The position numbers and the translations under genes were made by a program. DNA of 8,795 nt, from NCBI GenBank assembly GCA_017631745.1, contig JAGBSR010000211.1, positions 1-8,795 on the forward strand, read 5' to 3'. Shown here one piece after another: positions 1 to 5,750 of the stretch; the stretch's first letter is position 1; each line of letters begins with the position of its first letter. The notes beneath the pieces are model-generated. The model was not told the DNA's origin, did not search any database, and worked only from the letters and a program-made list of their open reading frames with translations. The DNA comes from Clostridia bacterium. GTDB taxonomy: Bacteria > Bacillota > Clostridia > Oscillospirales > Acutalibacteraceae.

Positions 1-71
1 TGCTCTGTCAGGGTGGTTTTGCCCGAGTCAACATGAGCAAGTATTCCTATATTATGAATCTTTTGGGACAT
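1..71 (-). CDS. N-terminus of a Tet(M)/EF-G-like ribosomal protection GTPase (partial, runs off left edge)
   Basis: Only the first 23 codons lie in the window. They begin MSQKIHNIGILAHVDSGKTT and contain the G1/P-loop AHVDSGKT (about residues 12-19), the signature of the translational GTPase branch that includes Tet(M)/Tet(O)/Tet(W) and the chromosomal Tet-like GTPases. These proteins bind the ribosome in the cytoplasm and release tetracycline or act as EF-G-like factors. The start is fixed by an AAGGAGA Shine-Dalgarno at 81-87 with a 9-base spacer. The residue after LTE is Gln or His (codon CA-); Gln would fit the chromosomal Tet-like GTPases better than classical Tet(M), which has LTES. Whether it gives resistance cannot be judged from this stub; EF-G itself is less likely because the N-terminus is too short. 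Confidence 0.72.
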   Translation of the reverse strand, partial: MSQKIHNIGILAHVDSGKTTLTE

Positions 72-308
72 AAATTGTTATCTCCTTAATTTATCAGAAA
101 TCAGATTAAGCTCAGAAAAGAAGCATTATCCTTTATCACAGTCAAGCTACTTTACAAAGCTCTTTCCGTCACCTTGAATTTAAGTTCGATTTCCTTTATA
201 GAATATCACAAAAGCAATAATAAGTAAAGGATAAGTGAAGAAGCGGATAAACATTTTCCTTCGCAATAAAACCAAATCAAAAATTGTCAGACAATGCAAA
301 AAGATATA
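72..308. other. Gene-free spacer between two divergent units
   Basis: This AT-rich stretch separates the divergent GTPase start from the promoter of the glycosidase relic. It holds the GTPase Shine-Dalgarno at 81-87. A small inverted repeat, ATTGTC-a-GACAAT, lies at 283-295, 13 bases upstream of the -35 box of the rightward promoter. On the minus strand a 24-codon hydrophobic reading frame (254 down to 180) follows a weak AAGGA, but nothing else supports it as a gene. I see no convincing promoter for the GTPase, although some Tet-like genes have long regulated leaders, which would fit the distance. Confidence 0.5.
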
Positions 309-336
309 TTGAATTATCGGAATTTTATTGTATAAT
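309..336 (+). promoter_or_regulatory. Sigma-A-type promoter for the relic and sulfatase unit
   Basis: TTGAAT (309-314) and a perfect TATAAT (331-336) are separated by 16 bases. The predicted start of transcription is near 343, giving a leader of about 28 bases before the ATG at 371. No other good promoter is visible before the sulfatase, so this one probably serves both the decayed gene and the sulfatase. Confidence 0.7.
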
Positions 337-357
337 AAATTTATAACTAATATAGTC

Positions 358-364
358 AAGGAGA
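358..364 (+). promoter_or_regulatory. Shine-Dalgarno of the decayed GH51 gene
   Basis: AAGGAGA lies 6 bases before the ATG at 371. It is a fully preserved ribosome binding site in front of a gene that stops after eight codons, which marks 371 as the original start of the GH51 gene. Confidence 0.7.
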
Positions 365-370
365 AAACTT

Positions 371-994
371 ATGAAAAGACAAAAATTATATCTATAATGC
401 TGATAAAAAAATCCACGATATAAGCGATCTGCTTTTTGGTATATTCATTGAAGATATCAACTTTGCGGCTGACGGTGGACTTTATGCCGAAAAGATCGTT
501 AATTGCTCATTTGAATATACAGAGCTCGCTGTAGATGATGCTCTTTATCACTGGATGACCTTGCATGCTAATGATGATCCATACCCCTGTTTTATGACTT
601 ATGGTCTCGGTTTTTATGATTACTTCCTGCTTGCAGAAGATATTGGTGCTGTCGGTGTACCCGTGCTCAACTGCGGTCTTTACTGTCAGGCAAGAGGCAG
701 ACAGCCTGTGCCCATATTTTGACGATAACGGAGCGTATACAGCAGAGTTTCAGAAGTACCTTGATGATATGCTACGCACTTGACAGTCAGTACTTCTTCG
801 GTAATGATATAATTTTCGCTCCCATAGTAAACAAAGCTCAGACAGAAAAGGAAATATATATCTCCGACGGTGAATGGATACTTACCAAAGACGGTAAGAT
901 CTATACAAAGGGCTATCATACTATCAAGGCTGAAATCCATGAGTTTATTGCATTTGTGAGAAAAGGTGCAGATATTTATAAGTGTTTCCAGTGA
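371..994 (+). pseudogene. Composite glycosidase relic: GH51 alpha-L-arabinofuranosidase N-terminal pieces joined to a GH31 C-terminus
   Basis: Three reading frames carry recognisable protein. From the ATG the frame stops after 8 codons, but dropping one A from the run 374-377 gives MKDKNYIYNADKKIHDISD, followed by LLFGIFIEDINFAADGGLYAE, the classic GH51 N-terminus (to about 540). The text then jumps to TYGLGFYDYFLLAEDIGA and PVLNCGLYCQARG, a later GH51 segment, so the middle is deleted. A second extra base in the T-run 717-720 shifts the frame; after it come DDNGAYTAEFQKYLDDML. From about 775 a third frame reads ALDSQYFFGNDIIFAPI, SDGEW and FVRKGA, which match the C-terminal part of GH31 alpha-glucosidases/xylosidases, ending TGA at 992-994. 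Both catalytic glutamates of GH51 and the catalytic aspartates of GH31 are gone. The relic was probably made by a deletion fusing two neighbouring glycosidase genes, followed by frameshifts. Family assignments are from motif memory. Confidence 0.75.
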
Positions 995-1027
995 AACTGC
1001 AAAACCTGATACAAGAAGGTAATATAT

Positions 1028-2626
1028 ATGTCAGATAAACCTAACATTTTAATCATTAACCCCGACCAGATGCGTGCAGACGCACTTCATCATCTAGGCA
1101 ACGAAGCCTCATATACACCGAACCTTGATAAATTAAGCTTTGACGGTGTCAGCTTCAAGAACGCCTTTTGTCAGAATCCCGTCTGTGTGCCAAGTCGTTG
1201 TTCATTTATGACGGGACTTTATCCTCACACAAAGGGACATAGAACAATGTCCTATCTTCTTCACGAGGACGAGGGTAATCTTTTTTCCGATATGAAAGAT
1301 GCCGGATATTATACTGTATCCTCAACCCGTGGCGATTTAATGGCAGGTCAGCTGAGAAAGTACCATAGAGAGCTTATTGACAAATACCTTATGTTCTCTC
1401 ACGTAAAGCCCCCTGCCACTGTTGTGAAATCCGGTAGAGGTGAAAAAGGAAGCGATACATTCTTCTCATTTTTTGACGGCATCATTCCTGAGAATAAGAA
1501 GAAACGCGAGATAAAAAATATCGATGATCTTTGCATCGATTCTGCTGTAAGACAAATAAAGAAAAGGCCCGGTAATAAGCCTTTCTTTATGTTTGTAGGT
1601 CTTAACTTCCCTCACCCGCCCTATCAGATAGAGCAGAAATATTATGATCTCATAGACGAAACCAAGCTTCAGCAGCGTATACCCAACATTGAAGACAGCG
1701 ACGGTAAGCCGCTTATGGAAAAAGGTCTTATGGAAGCCTTGGGTGTCTCTGAATGGAGTGAAGACCGATTAAAAGAAATCCGTCGTACATATCTTGCTAT
1801 GTGTGCCAAGGTTGATGACCAGGTGGGCAGACTTATCAGCACATTAAGAGATGAGGGTATCTATGATAACACAGCCATTATTGTACTCTCTGACCACGGC
1901 GATTACACTACTGATTATGGCATAGTGGAGAAATGTCAGAACTGTTTTCCCGACTGTCTTACAAATGTACCTTTTATCATAAAACCTCCGAAGCATATAG
2001 CTGTTGACAATGGTATCAACGAAAATCTTGTTGAACTTGTAGATTTATGTGCTACAATCTATGACCTTGCAGGTATCAAGTGCAAAAGACAGAGTTTTTC
2101 TGAAAGCCTTCTCCCGACATTGAAAGATAAAGCTACAGCACATAAGGATTATGTCTTCTGCGAAGGTGGCAGACTTCTTGGTGAAGAGCATTGCTCGGAA
2201 AGCAATCTTTTCATAAACGAGGATGCTATCTATTCACCCAGACTGCTTTTACAGATGAGAGAGGACGGCACTCACACAAAGGCAGCAATGATACGCTCCA
2301 AGGATTACAAATATGTAATGAGGCTCTATGAAAAAGACGAGTTTTATGAGCTCGCCGAAGGAGAAAGCATCAACAGCATTGATGATGAAAAGTATAAAGA
2401 GATTATCACAGAAATGAAGGAAGAGCTCCTTTTATGGTATATGAAAACCTGTGATGTTGTACCGCAGAAATATGACGACCGTTTTACTGATGAGCTCCTC
2501 CAGAATAACATAGCTTCTGTGGGTATTCCGCTTTTTGTCGGCAAGCTTGCAACAGGCTTAATATCTCTGACAGGTAAAACCACATCGCAGTTTATTGATA
2601 TGGTTAAGAAAAAATTTAAGTTATAA
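1028..2626 (+). CDS. Cysteine-type sulfatase (S1 family), cytoplasmic
   Basis: This 532-residue enzyme should hydrolyse sulfate esters, probably on sugars. It begins NILIINPDQMRAD with metal ligands near D13/Q14. The sulfatase signature CVPSR (C53-R57) follows, in which C53 is converted to formylglycine; the flanking FMTGLYPHTKGHR continues the motif. H196 in PHPPY, D289-H290 in LSDHGDY and K302 in VEK fit the remaining active-site positions of the family. Length is normal and there is no signal peptide, so the substrate would be an imported sulfated oligosaccharide. In anaerobes C53 needs the radical-SAM maturase anSME, which is not in this window. The AGAAGG ribosome site at 1014-1019 is 8 bases from the ATG. 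The gene starts 33 bases after the glycosidase relic, with no clear promoter of its own, and ends at a strong terminator. Three cysteines (C303, C306, C310) cluster next to K302. The exact substrate is unknown. Confidence 0.93.
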   Translation: MSDKPNILIINPDQMRADALHHLGNEASYTPNLDKLSFDGVSFKNAFCQNPVCVPSRCSFMTGLYPHTKGHRTMSYLLHEDEGNLFSDMKDAGYYTVSSTRGDLMAGQLRKYHRELIDKYLMFSHVKPPATVVKSGRGEKGSDTFFSFFDGIIPENKKKREIKNIDDLCIDSAVRQIKKRPGNKPFFMFVGLNFPHPPYQIEQKYYDLIDETKLQQRIPNIEDSDGKPLMEKGLMEALGVSEWSEDRLKEIRRTYLAMCAKVDDQVGRLISTLRDEGIYDNTAIIVLSDHGDYTTDYGIVEKCQNCFPDCLTNVPFIIKPPKHIAVDNGINENLVELVDLCATIYDLAGIKCKRQSFSESLLPTLKDKATAHKDYVFCEGGRLLGEEHCSESNLFINEDAIYSPRLLLQMREDGTHTKAAMIRSKDYKYVMRLYEKDEFYELAEGESINSIDDEKYKEIITEMKEELLLWYMKTCDVVPQKYDDRFTDELLQNNIASVGIPLFVGKLATGLISLTGKTTSQFIDMVKKKFKL

Positions 2627-2632
2627 AACAAA

Positions 2633-2667
2633 ATAACCCCTGTTTTTTATATTATAACAGGGGTTAT
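2633..2667. terminator. Bidirectional Rho-independent terminator
   Basis: A perfect 12-bp stem, ATAACCCCTGTT (2633-2644) with AACAGGGGTTAT (2656-2667), encloses an 11-base AT loop. It starts 7 bases after the sulfatase stop. T-rich sequence follows on both sides (ATTATTTT on the plus strand, TTTGTTTTAT on the minus strand), so it can end the sulfatase transcript and the converging hydrolase transcript. Confidence 0.85.
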
Positions 2668-2780
2668 ATTATTTTCAGCTACTATTTTATGTACGGTATC
2701 AGAACCGGTATAAATAGTATAGTATCAATATTACGTTTATAAGTTTGATATAAATCTTCTTTAATGTTATAACATAATAC

Positions 2781-3839
2781 TCAGCCTGTCAGAGTATTGG
2801 TTACTGTAAGTACACACGCAATTATACCCATTATTATTCCGCCGATGTAGGGATTCTTTGTCTTTTTATAAATCATATGGCTGATAAGTGATGACAGAGG
2901 TAAAATCAGCACAATCGGGAACAGCCATATACCCATAATACCGCTGAGAGGGTCAAGGAGCATTTTGCCTGTAATAAAGAATGTGATGTACTGTGCCATA
3001 ATCATAATCTGCGGGCCGAGGAAGACGAAGAACATCTGCATAAGAGGACTCTTCCACTTGTTCTTGCCCGTATCAATATAACCTGAGCAGTTACCTGAAA
3101 TACTGATGATTATGTAATAGAAAAGCCACATAGGTACAAAACGAAGAATCATACCCCAGTGCTGTGCATCAAAGGCACGGATGGTTGCAAAGCACCACAG
3201 ACGGTAGTCTGTAAGGAAGAAATAATCTGAAAGGTAAACGAGCATAAAGGATGCACCTACAACACTGAGTGCAAGAACAACAGTTTTGATAAGCTTCTGT
3301 TTGCTTATTGTGATACCTCGTTCTGCCTTGTCGATAGGATTTTTCTTCTGACTAGCTCGAAGAATAAGCAGAGTTATAAGTCCGCAAAGTAGCGACCAGA
3401 TTCCGATAACACGGGATGCACCCTGATTCCAGAAGGAGCTTTGTAAAAGGAAGCCTATTGCAAAAGCAATAAGATAAGCAGGGATGCTCAAAGCAGCAGT
3501 AATAATCTGACTGCGAAGCATCTTTTTGCGTACCTTGTCTTCGGGTGCCGGCCAGGGAGCTACATCTGTTTGTGCCTTCAATTCACTGAAATAGGGTAAA
3601 TCAAGCATAGCCAGAGCCGAGAACAAAACAAACATAAAGAAGCCAACAATACCTATAGCGTTGAATGCCGCCTTGTACTGCCAAATCTGATTTGTATGAG
3701 CTAATTCATTTGGTGCACCTAAAGCTCTGTCAAAAAAGTCGGTGCTGAAGGATACAACCCGTGAAGAAAAGTGTGCCCAAGGATGTGTGATGGCAGGGTT
3801 ATAGATAGCACGGATAGCGTTTTCACCGTCAATCTCTTT
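2781..3839 (-). pseudogene. Downstream fragment of the interrupted hydrolase: active-site His region plus about 8 TM helices
   Basis: After the TAA the frame continues KEIDGENAIRAIYNPAITHP and so on for 352 codons. The first ATG is only at 3635, already inside the first membrane helix, and no Shine-Dalgarno precedes it (sequence GGCTTCTTT), so independent translation is unlikely. Predicted helices, in full-length numbering, lie at roughly 305-323, 355-376, 387-405, 428-448, 474-492, 513-534, 545-565 and 575-592. An ORF caller may list 2781-3635 as a separate 284-residue membrane protein; I read it as the broken tail of the gene above. Confidence 0.65.
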
Positions 3840-4571
3840 TTAATAGAAGACATCAGCAGTTCTTGCTTCAAGGCCTTCAGGGTCAGCACCGAAATTAAGG
3901 AAAGACTGAGCCGTTGACTGATTTATAAATTCTCTCGGAGCCTTGCCGTCAACACGGTGAAAGAATTCATCATACTGACAGGCAACAATTGCTGCATCAC
4001 GGCTGCCGAACATATTGTAAAAGGCATCGTTTTCATCCTTATACACGGCATCATTTGAAACCAGCAATGCGGCAGAAATAAGACCCTCCTCATCCTGCAA
4101 AACAGCTTCACGGCAGGCAAGAGCACCGTTTGAGTGGCCTGTGACACCAATTTTGTCAGCATCAACATAAGGCAGACGGGATAAATATTTCACGCCGTCA
4201 TAAAGGCCGTTGGCATTGTTTTTGTCATCCCACCAGGTATTGGACGGGATAACCTCGGAATCGCCGTGGCCATACATACTGATAGCAAGAACTACATAAC
4301 CTCTGCGAGCATATTCAACATAATTAAGGTCCTGCATTTCACGGTTATTGTACCAACCGTGGCTGACAACGATAGCCGGCGCCTTATCTTGGGCAGTTGC
4401 ATTTTCGGGTACAAGCAAAAGAGCATCAAGCTTGTGACCGCTGTCAGTTTCGATAGTCAGGTCGTGGTACTCTGTAGCACCGAAATCAGTCTGAAAAACA
4501 GATGCACCGACAGAACTTATAAGACAAAGAAGTAATGCAATGCATACCCAGAATTTAGCATTTCGTTTCAT
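3840..4571 (-). CDS. Truncated N-terminal hydrolase fragment, 243 aa, lacking the catalytic histidine
   Basis: This is the part that ribosomes would make from the interrupted hydrolase gene. It starts MKRNAKFWVCIALLLCLISS, a basic N-terminus followed by a hydrophobic helix, either a signal peptide or an anchor. The Ser nucleophile (S147) and Asp (D201) are present, but the chain ends at VFY before the histidine, so it should be inactive. An upstream in-frame ATG at 4628 is rejected as the start: it lies inside the -35 region of the promoter and has no ribosome site, whereas the ATG at 4571 follows GGAGGTG by 5 bases. Confidence 0.6.
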   Translation of the reverse strand: MKRNAKFWVCIALLLCLISSVGASVFQTDFGATEYHDLTIETDSGHKLDALLLVPENATAQDKAPAIVVSHGWYNNREMQDLNYVEYARRGYVVLAISMYGHGDSEVIPSNTWWDDKNNANGLYDGVKYLSRLPYVDADKIGVTGHSNGALACREAVLQDEEGLISAALLVSNDAVYKDENDAFYNMFGSRDAAIVACQYDEFFHRVDGKAPREFINQSTAQSFLNFGADPEGLEARTADVFY

Positions 4572-4599
4572 ATAAACACCTCCATATTTTCTACTAAGA

Positions 4600-4628
4600 A
4601 TTTTATCATAAACTGCTTCATTTTTCAA
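4600..4628 (-). promoter_or_regulatory. Promoter of the interrupted membrane hydrolase
   Basis: On the minus strand TTGAAA (4628-4623) and TAAAAT (4605-4600) are 17 bases apart. Transcription would start near 4593, leaving a leader of about 22 bases that holds the GGAGGTG ribosome site. Confidence 0.65.
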
Positions 4629-4652
4629 CTTTTATGTAACTCAAATCAAGCA

Positions 4653-4680
4653 AAAAGCACTCACAGGTGTGAGTACTTTT
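4653..4680 (-). terminator. Rho-independent terminator of the carboxylesterase gene
   Basis: On the minus strand, arms AAAAGTACTCACA and TGTGAGTGCTTTT pair over 13 positions with one G-T wobble and a very small loop (nominally 2 bases, in practice about 4). The tail TTTTTGCTTGATTT follows. It begins 12 bases after the esterase stop at 4693 and separates that gene from the next promoter. Confidence 0.85.
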
Positions 4681-4692
4681 CACTGAAATATA

Positions 4693-5568
4693 TCAAGGGA
4701 AATATTTATTGCAATAATCCTTCAGTTTTAAATTATACTGCACACTGCTAAAGGGAGCAAAAATCAGAATATGGTCAGAGAATGGGAACAGTATAAAATC
4801 AAATGTTGCACCTGACTCTTCAAAAGCCTTTTTAACTGAATCGGCATTCCCTACGGGTACAGTTTTATCCTTACCGCCATAAGCTAACAATGAGGGAATT
4901 GAGTTTTCCTTAACATAATATACGGGAGAAACGAGTTCTATAAGCTCCTTTTCTTTACCGTTATTCATATACTGCTCGGTAAGTGCTGTACCTGCCAGCA
5001 TTTTTGCAATTCTCGGGCCTGCTTCTCCCCAAGCCTCTGTAGTGAAGTCAGAGGGGCCTACCTTGTTTGCGGCAAAAGCAAGAGGGATGGCACTTTCCTC
5101 AGGACGGGAATAGGAATAAAGCATAGAAAGATGTGCACCTGCTGAGTAGCCTGAAGAAGCAAGTTTTGTTATATTAAGCCCCTTCTCATCTGAAAACTTT
5201 TTGATTGCCTCAATAGCTAAAGTAATTTCATCAAGAACAGTCATAACACTGTATGTATCTCTGTTTTCATCGTTAATAAGAGTATAGCTCATAGTTGCGG
5301 TAATGTAGCCTTCGTTTGCAAGAGCCACACATTCGCCCATCATTTCATCCTTACTGCCTGATGACCACGAACCGCCGTGAATGAAAAGAATACAGCCGTT
5401 TGCTTCCTTTTCATAAGCCTTGGCGGGTACATAAATGTCCATTACATTTCTTTCGCCTGTACCGTAGGCAATGTCAGAAAACACTTCGTATTTCGGTGTT
5501 ATGCCTAAAACGGTTGAACCAACCATTGTGAGAACCGAAAGAATAATTCCTATAATTTTTTCAAACAT
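4693..5568 (-). CDS. Secreted or membrane-anchored alpha/beta-hydrolase (carboxylesterase, BD-FAE-like)
   Basis: The 291-residue protein opens with a hydrophobic helix (about residues 4-23), an uncleaved anchor or a signal peptide. The hydrolase core has the oxyanion motif HGGSW (64-68), the nucleophile elbow GYSAG (S142), the acid D234 in YGGKDKTVP and the histidine H266 in FSDH, so the catalytic triad is complete. HGGSW with GYSAG and this length match the hormone-sensitive-lipase-like/BD-FAE group, which includes gut esterases that remove acetyl or feruloyl groups from plant polysaccharides. That would fit the nearby glycosidase relic and sulfatase, but the substrate is inference. The start is supported by AGGGGA at 5575-5580, 6 bases upstream. 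It has its own promoter and terminator, so it is a single-gene unit. Confidence 0.88.
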   Translation of the reverse strand: MFEKIIGIILSVLTMVGSTVLGITPKYEVFSDIAYGTGERNVMDIYVPAKAYEKEANGCILFIHGGSWSSGSKDEMMGECVALANEGYITATMSYTLINDENRDTYSVMTVLDEITLAIEAIKKFSDEKGLNITKLASSGYSAGAHLSMLYSYSRPEESAIPLAFAANKVGPSDFTTEAWGEAGPRIAKMLAGTALTEQYMNNGKEKELIELVSPVYYVKENSIPSLLAYGGKDKTVPVGNADSVKKAFEESGATFDFILFPFSDHILIFAPFSSVQYNLKLKDYCNKYFP

Positions 5569-5599
5569 ACTAAATCCCCTTTTCTTTTTTAAGATTTAC

Positions 5600-5615
5600 A
5601 GACATATTTATGTCT
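5600..5615. promoter_or_regulatory. Candidate operator: inverted repeat at the esterase transcription start
   Basis: AGACATA-tt-TATGTCT has perfect 7-base arms around a 2-base centre. It covers roughly +2 to +17 of the predicted esterase transcript, where a bound repressor would block RNA polymerase. No regulator gene is visible in the window, so function is inferred from symmetry and position only. Confidence 0.4.
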
Positions 5616-5623
5616 ATATTTTT

Positions 5624-5652
5624 ATTATAGTCAAAACAAAAAAATTATCCAA
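5624..5652 (-). promoter_or_regulatory. Promoter of the carboxylesterase gene
   Basis: On the minus strand TTGGAT (5652-5647) and a perfect TATAAT (5629-5624) are separated by 17 bases. The predicted start near 5617 gives a leader of about 50 bases containing the inverted repeat at 5600-5615. A second -35-like TTGACT overlaps the spacer but has no equally good -10. Confidence 0.65.
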
Positions 5653-5689
5653 TTAAAAACAATTATAAAAAGCAAGGTTAAAACAGTTA

Positions 5690-5720
5690 CAGCTACTGAA
5701 AAAATCCTCTTCAGCGGCTG
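5690..5720 (-). terminator. Probable terminator of the nitrilase gene
   Basis: On the minus strand CAGCCGCTGAA and TTCAGTAGCTG form an 11-position stem with one mismatch and one wobble around a 9-base loop. The hairpin lies 30 bases past the nitrilase stop and is followed by TAACTGTTTTAACC, then further T runs. An alternative pairing uses AAAACAG/CTGTTTT at the outer edges. The U-tract is weak, so efficiency is uncertain. Confidence 0.5.
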
Positions 5721-5750
5721 TTTTAAGCAATAATCTTCAATTCAGGTAAA

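Larger units (their letters stand above)
2781..4571 (-). pseudogene. Membrane alpha/beta hydrolase with C-terminal multi-TM domain, interrupted by one in-frame TAA
   Basis: The two reading frames 4571-3840 and 3839-2781 are in the same frame and separated only by TAA at 3842-3840. Read through, they give one protein of about 596 residues: an N-terminal membrane or signal helix (about 5-24), an alpha/beta-hydrolase domain with HGW (H71), the nucleophile elbow GHSNG (S147) and acid candidate D201 in CQYDEFF, then the catalytic-His candidates H263/H267 in THPWAHF, and about eight transmembrane helices from residue 305 to the end. The stop falls at codon 244, between the acid and the histidine. 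No frameshift is seen on either side and both halves keep normal protein texture, so the mutation is recent, or a sequencing error. AAA, CAA or TTA to TAA would each need one base. The start is set by GGAGGTG at 4577-4583. Substrate unknown; dienelactone-hydrolase or esterase-like activity is inferred. Confidence 0.8.

Noticed and set aside
180..254. 24-codon hydrophobic minus-strand frame beginning MFIRFFTYPLL, with AAGGA nearby
   Set aside because: Very short, weak spacing to the ribosome site, no promoter or homologue recognised; hydrophobic short frames are common in AT-rich spacers.
719..994. Reading frame of 91 codons starting TTG as a possible independent gene
   Set aside because: It has no ribosome site, its first codons are out-of-frame GH51 sequence, and the rest is only the tail of a GH31 enzyme.
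2764..2775. Perfect palindrome ATGTTATAACAT after the hydrolase stop
   Set aside because: All but AT-only, no T tract or other sign of a terminator, and the real terminator lies further on at 2633-2667.
3840..3842. Stop-codon reassignment or selenocysteine/pyrrolysine-type recoding at the TAA
   Set aside because: TAA normally ends other intact genes here, TAA is not the codon used for Sec or Pyl, and no recoding structure is evident.
4266..4535. 89-codon plus-strand frame inside the hydrolase gene
   Set aside because: It is antisense to a conserved hydrolase domain, with no ribosome site or recognisable protein.
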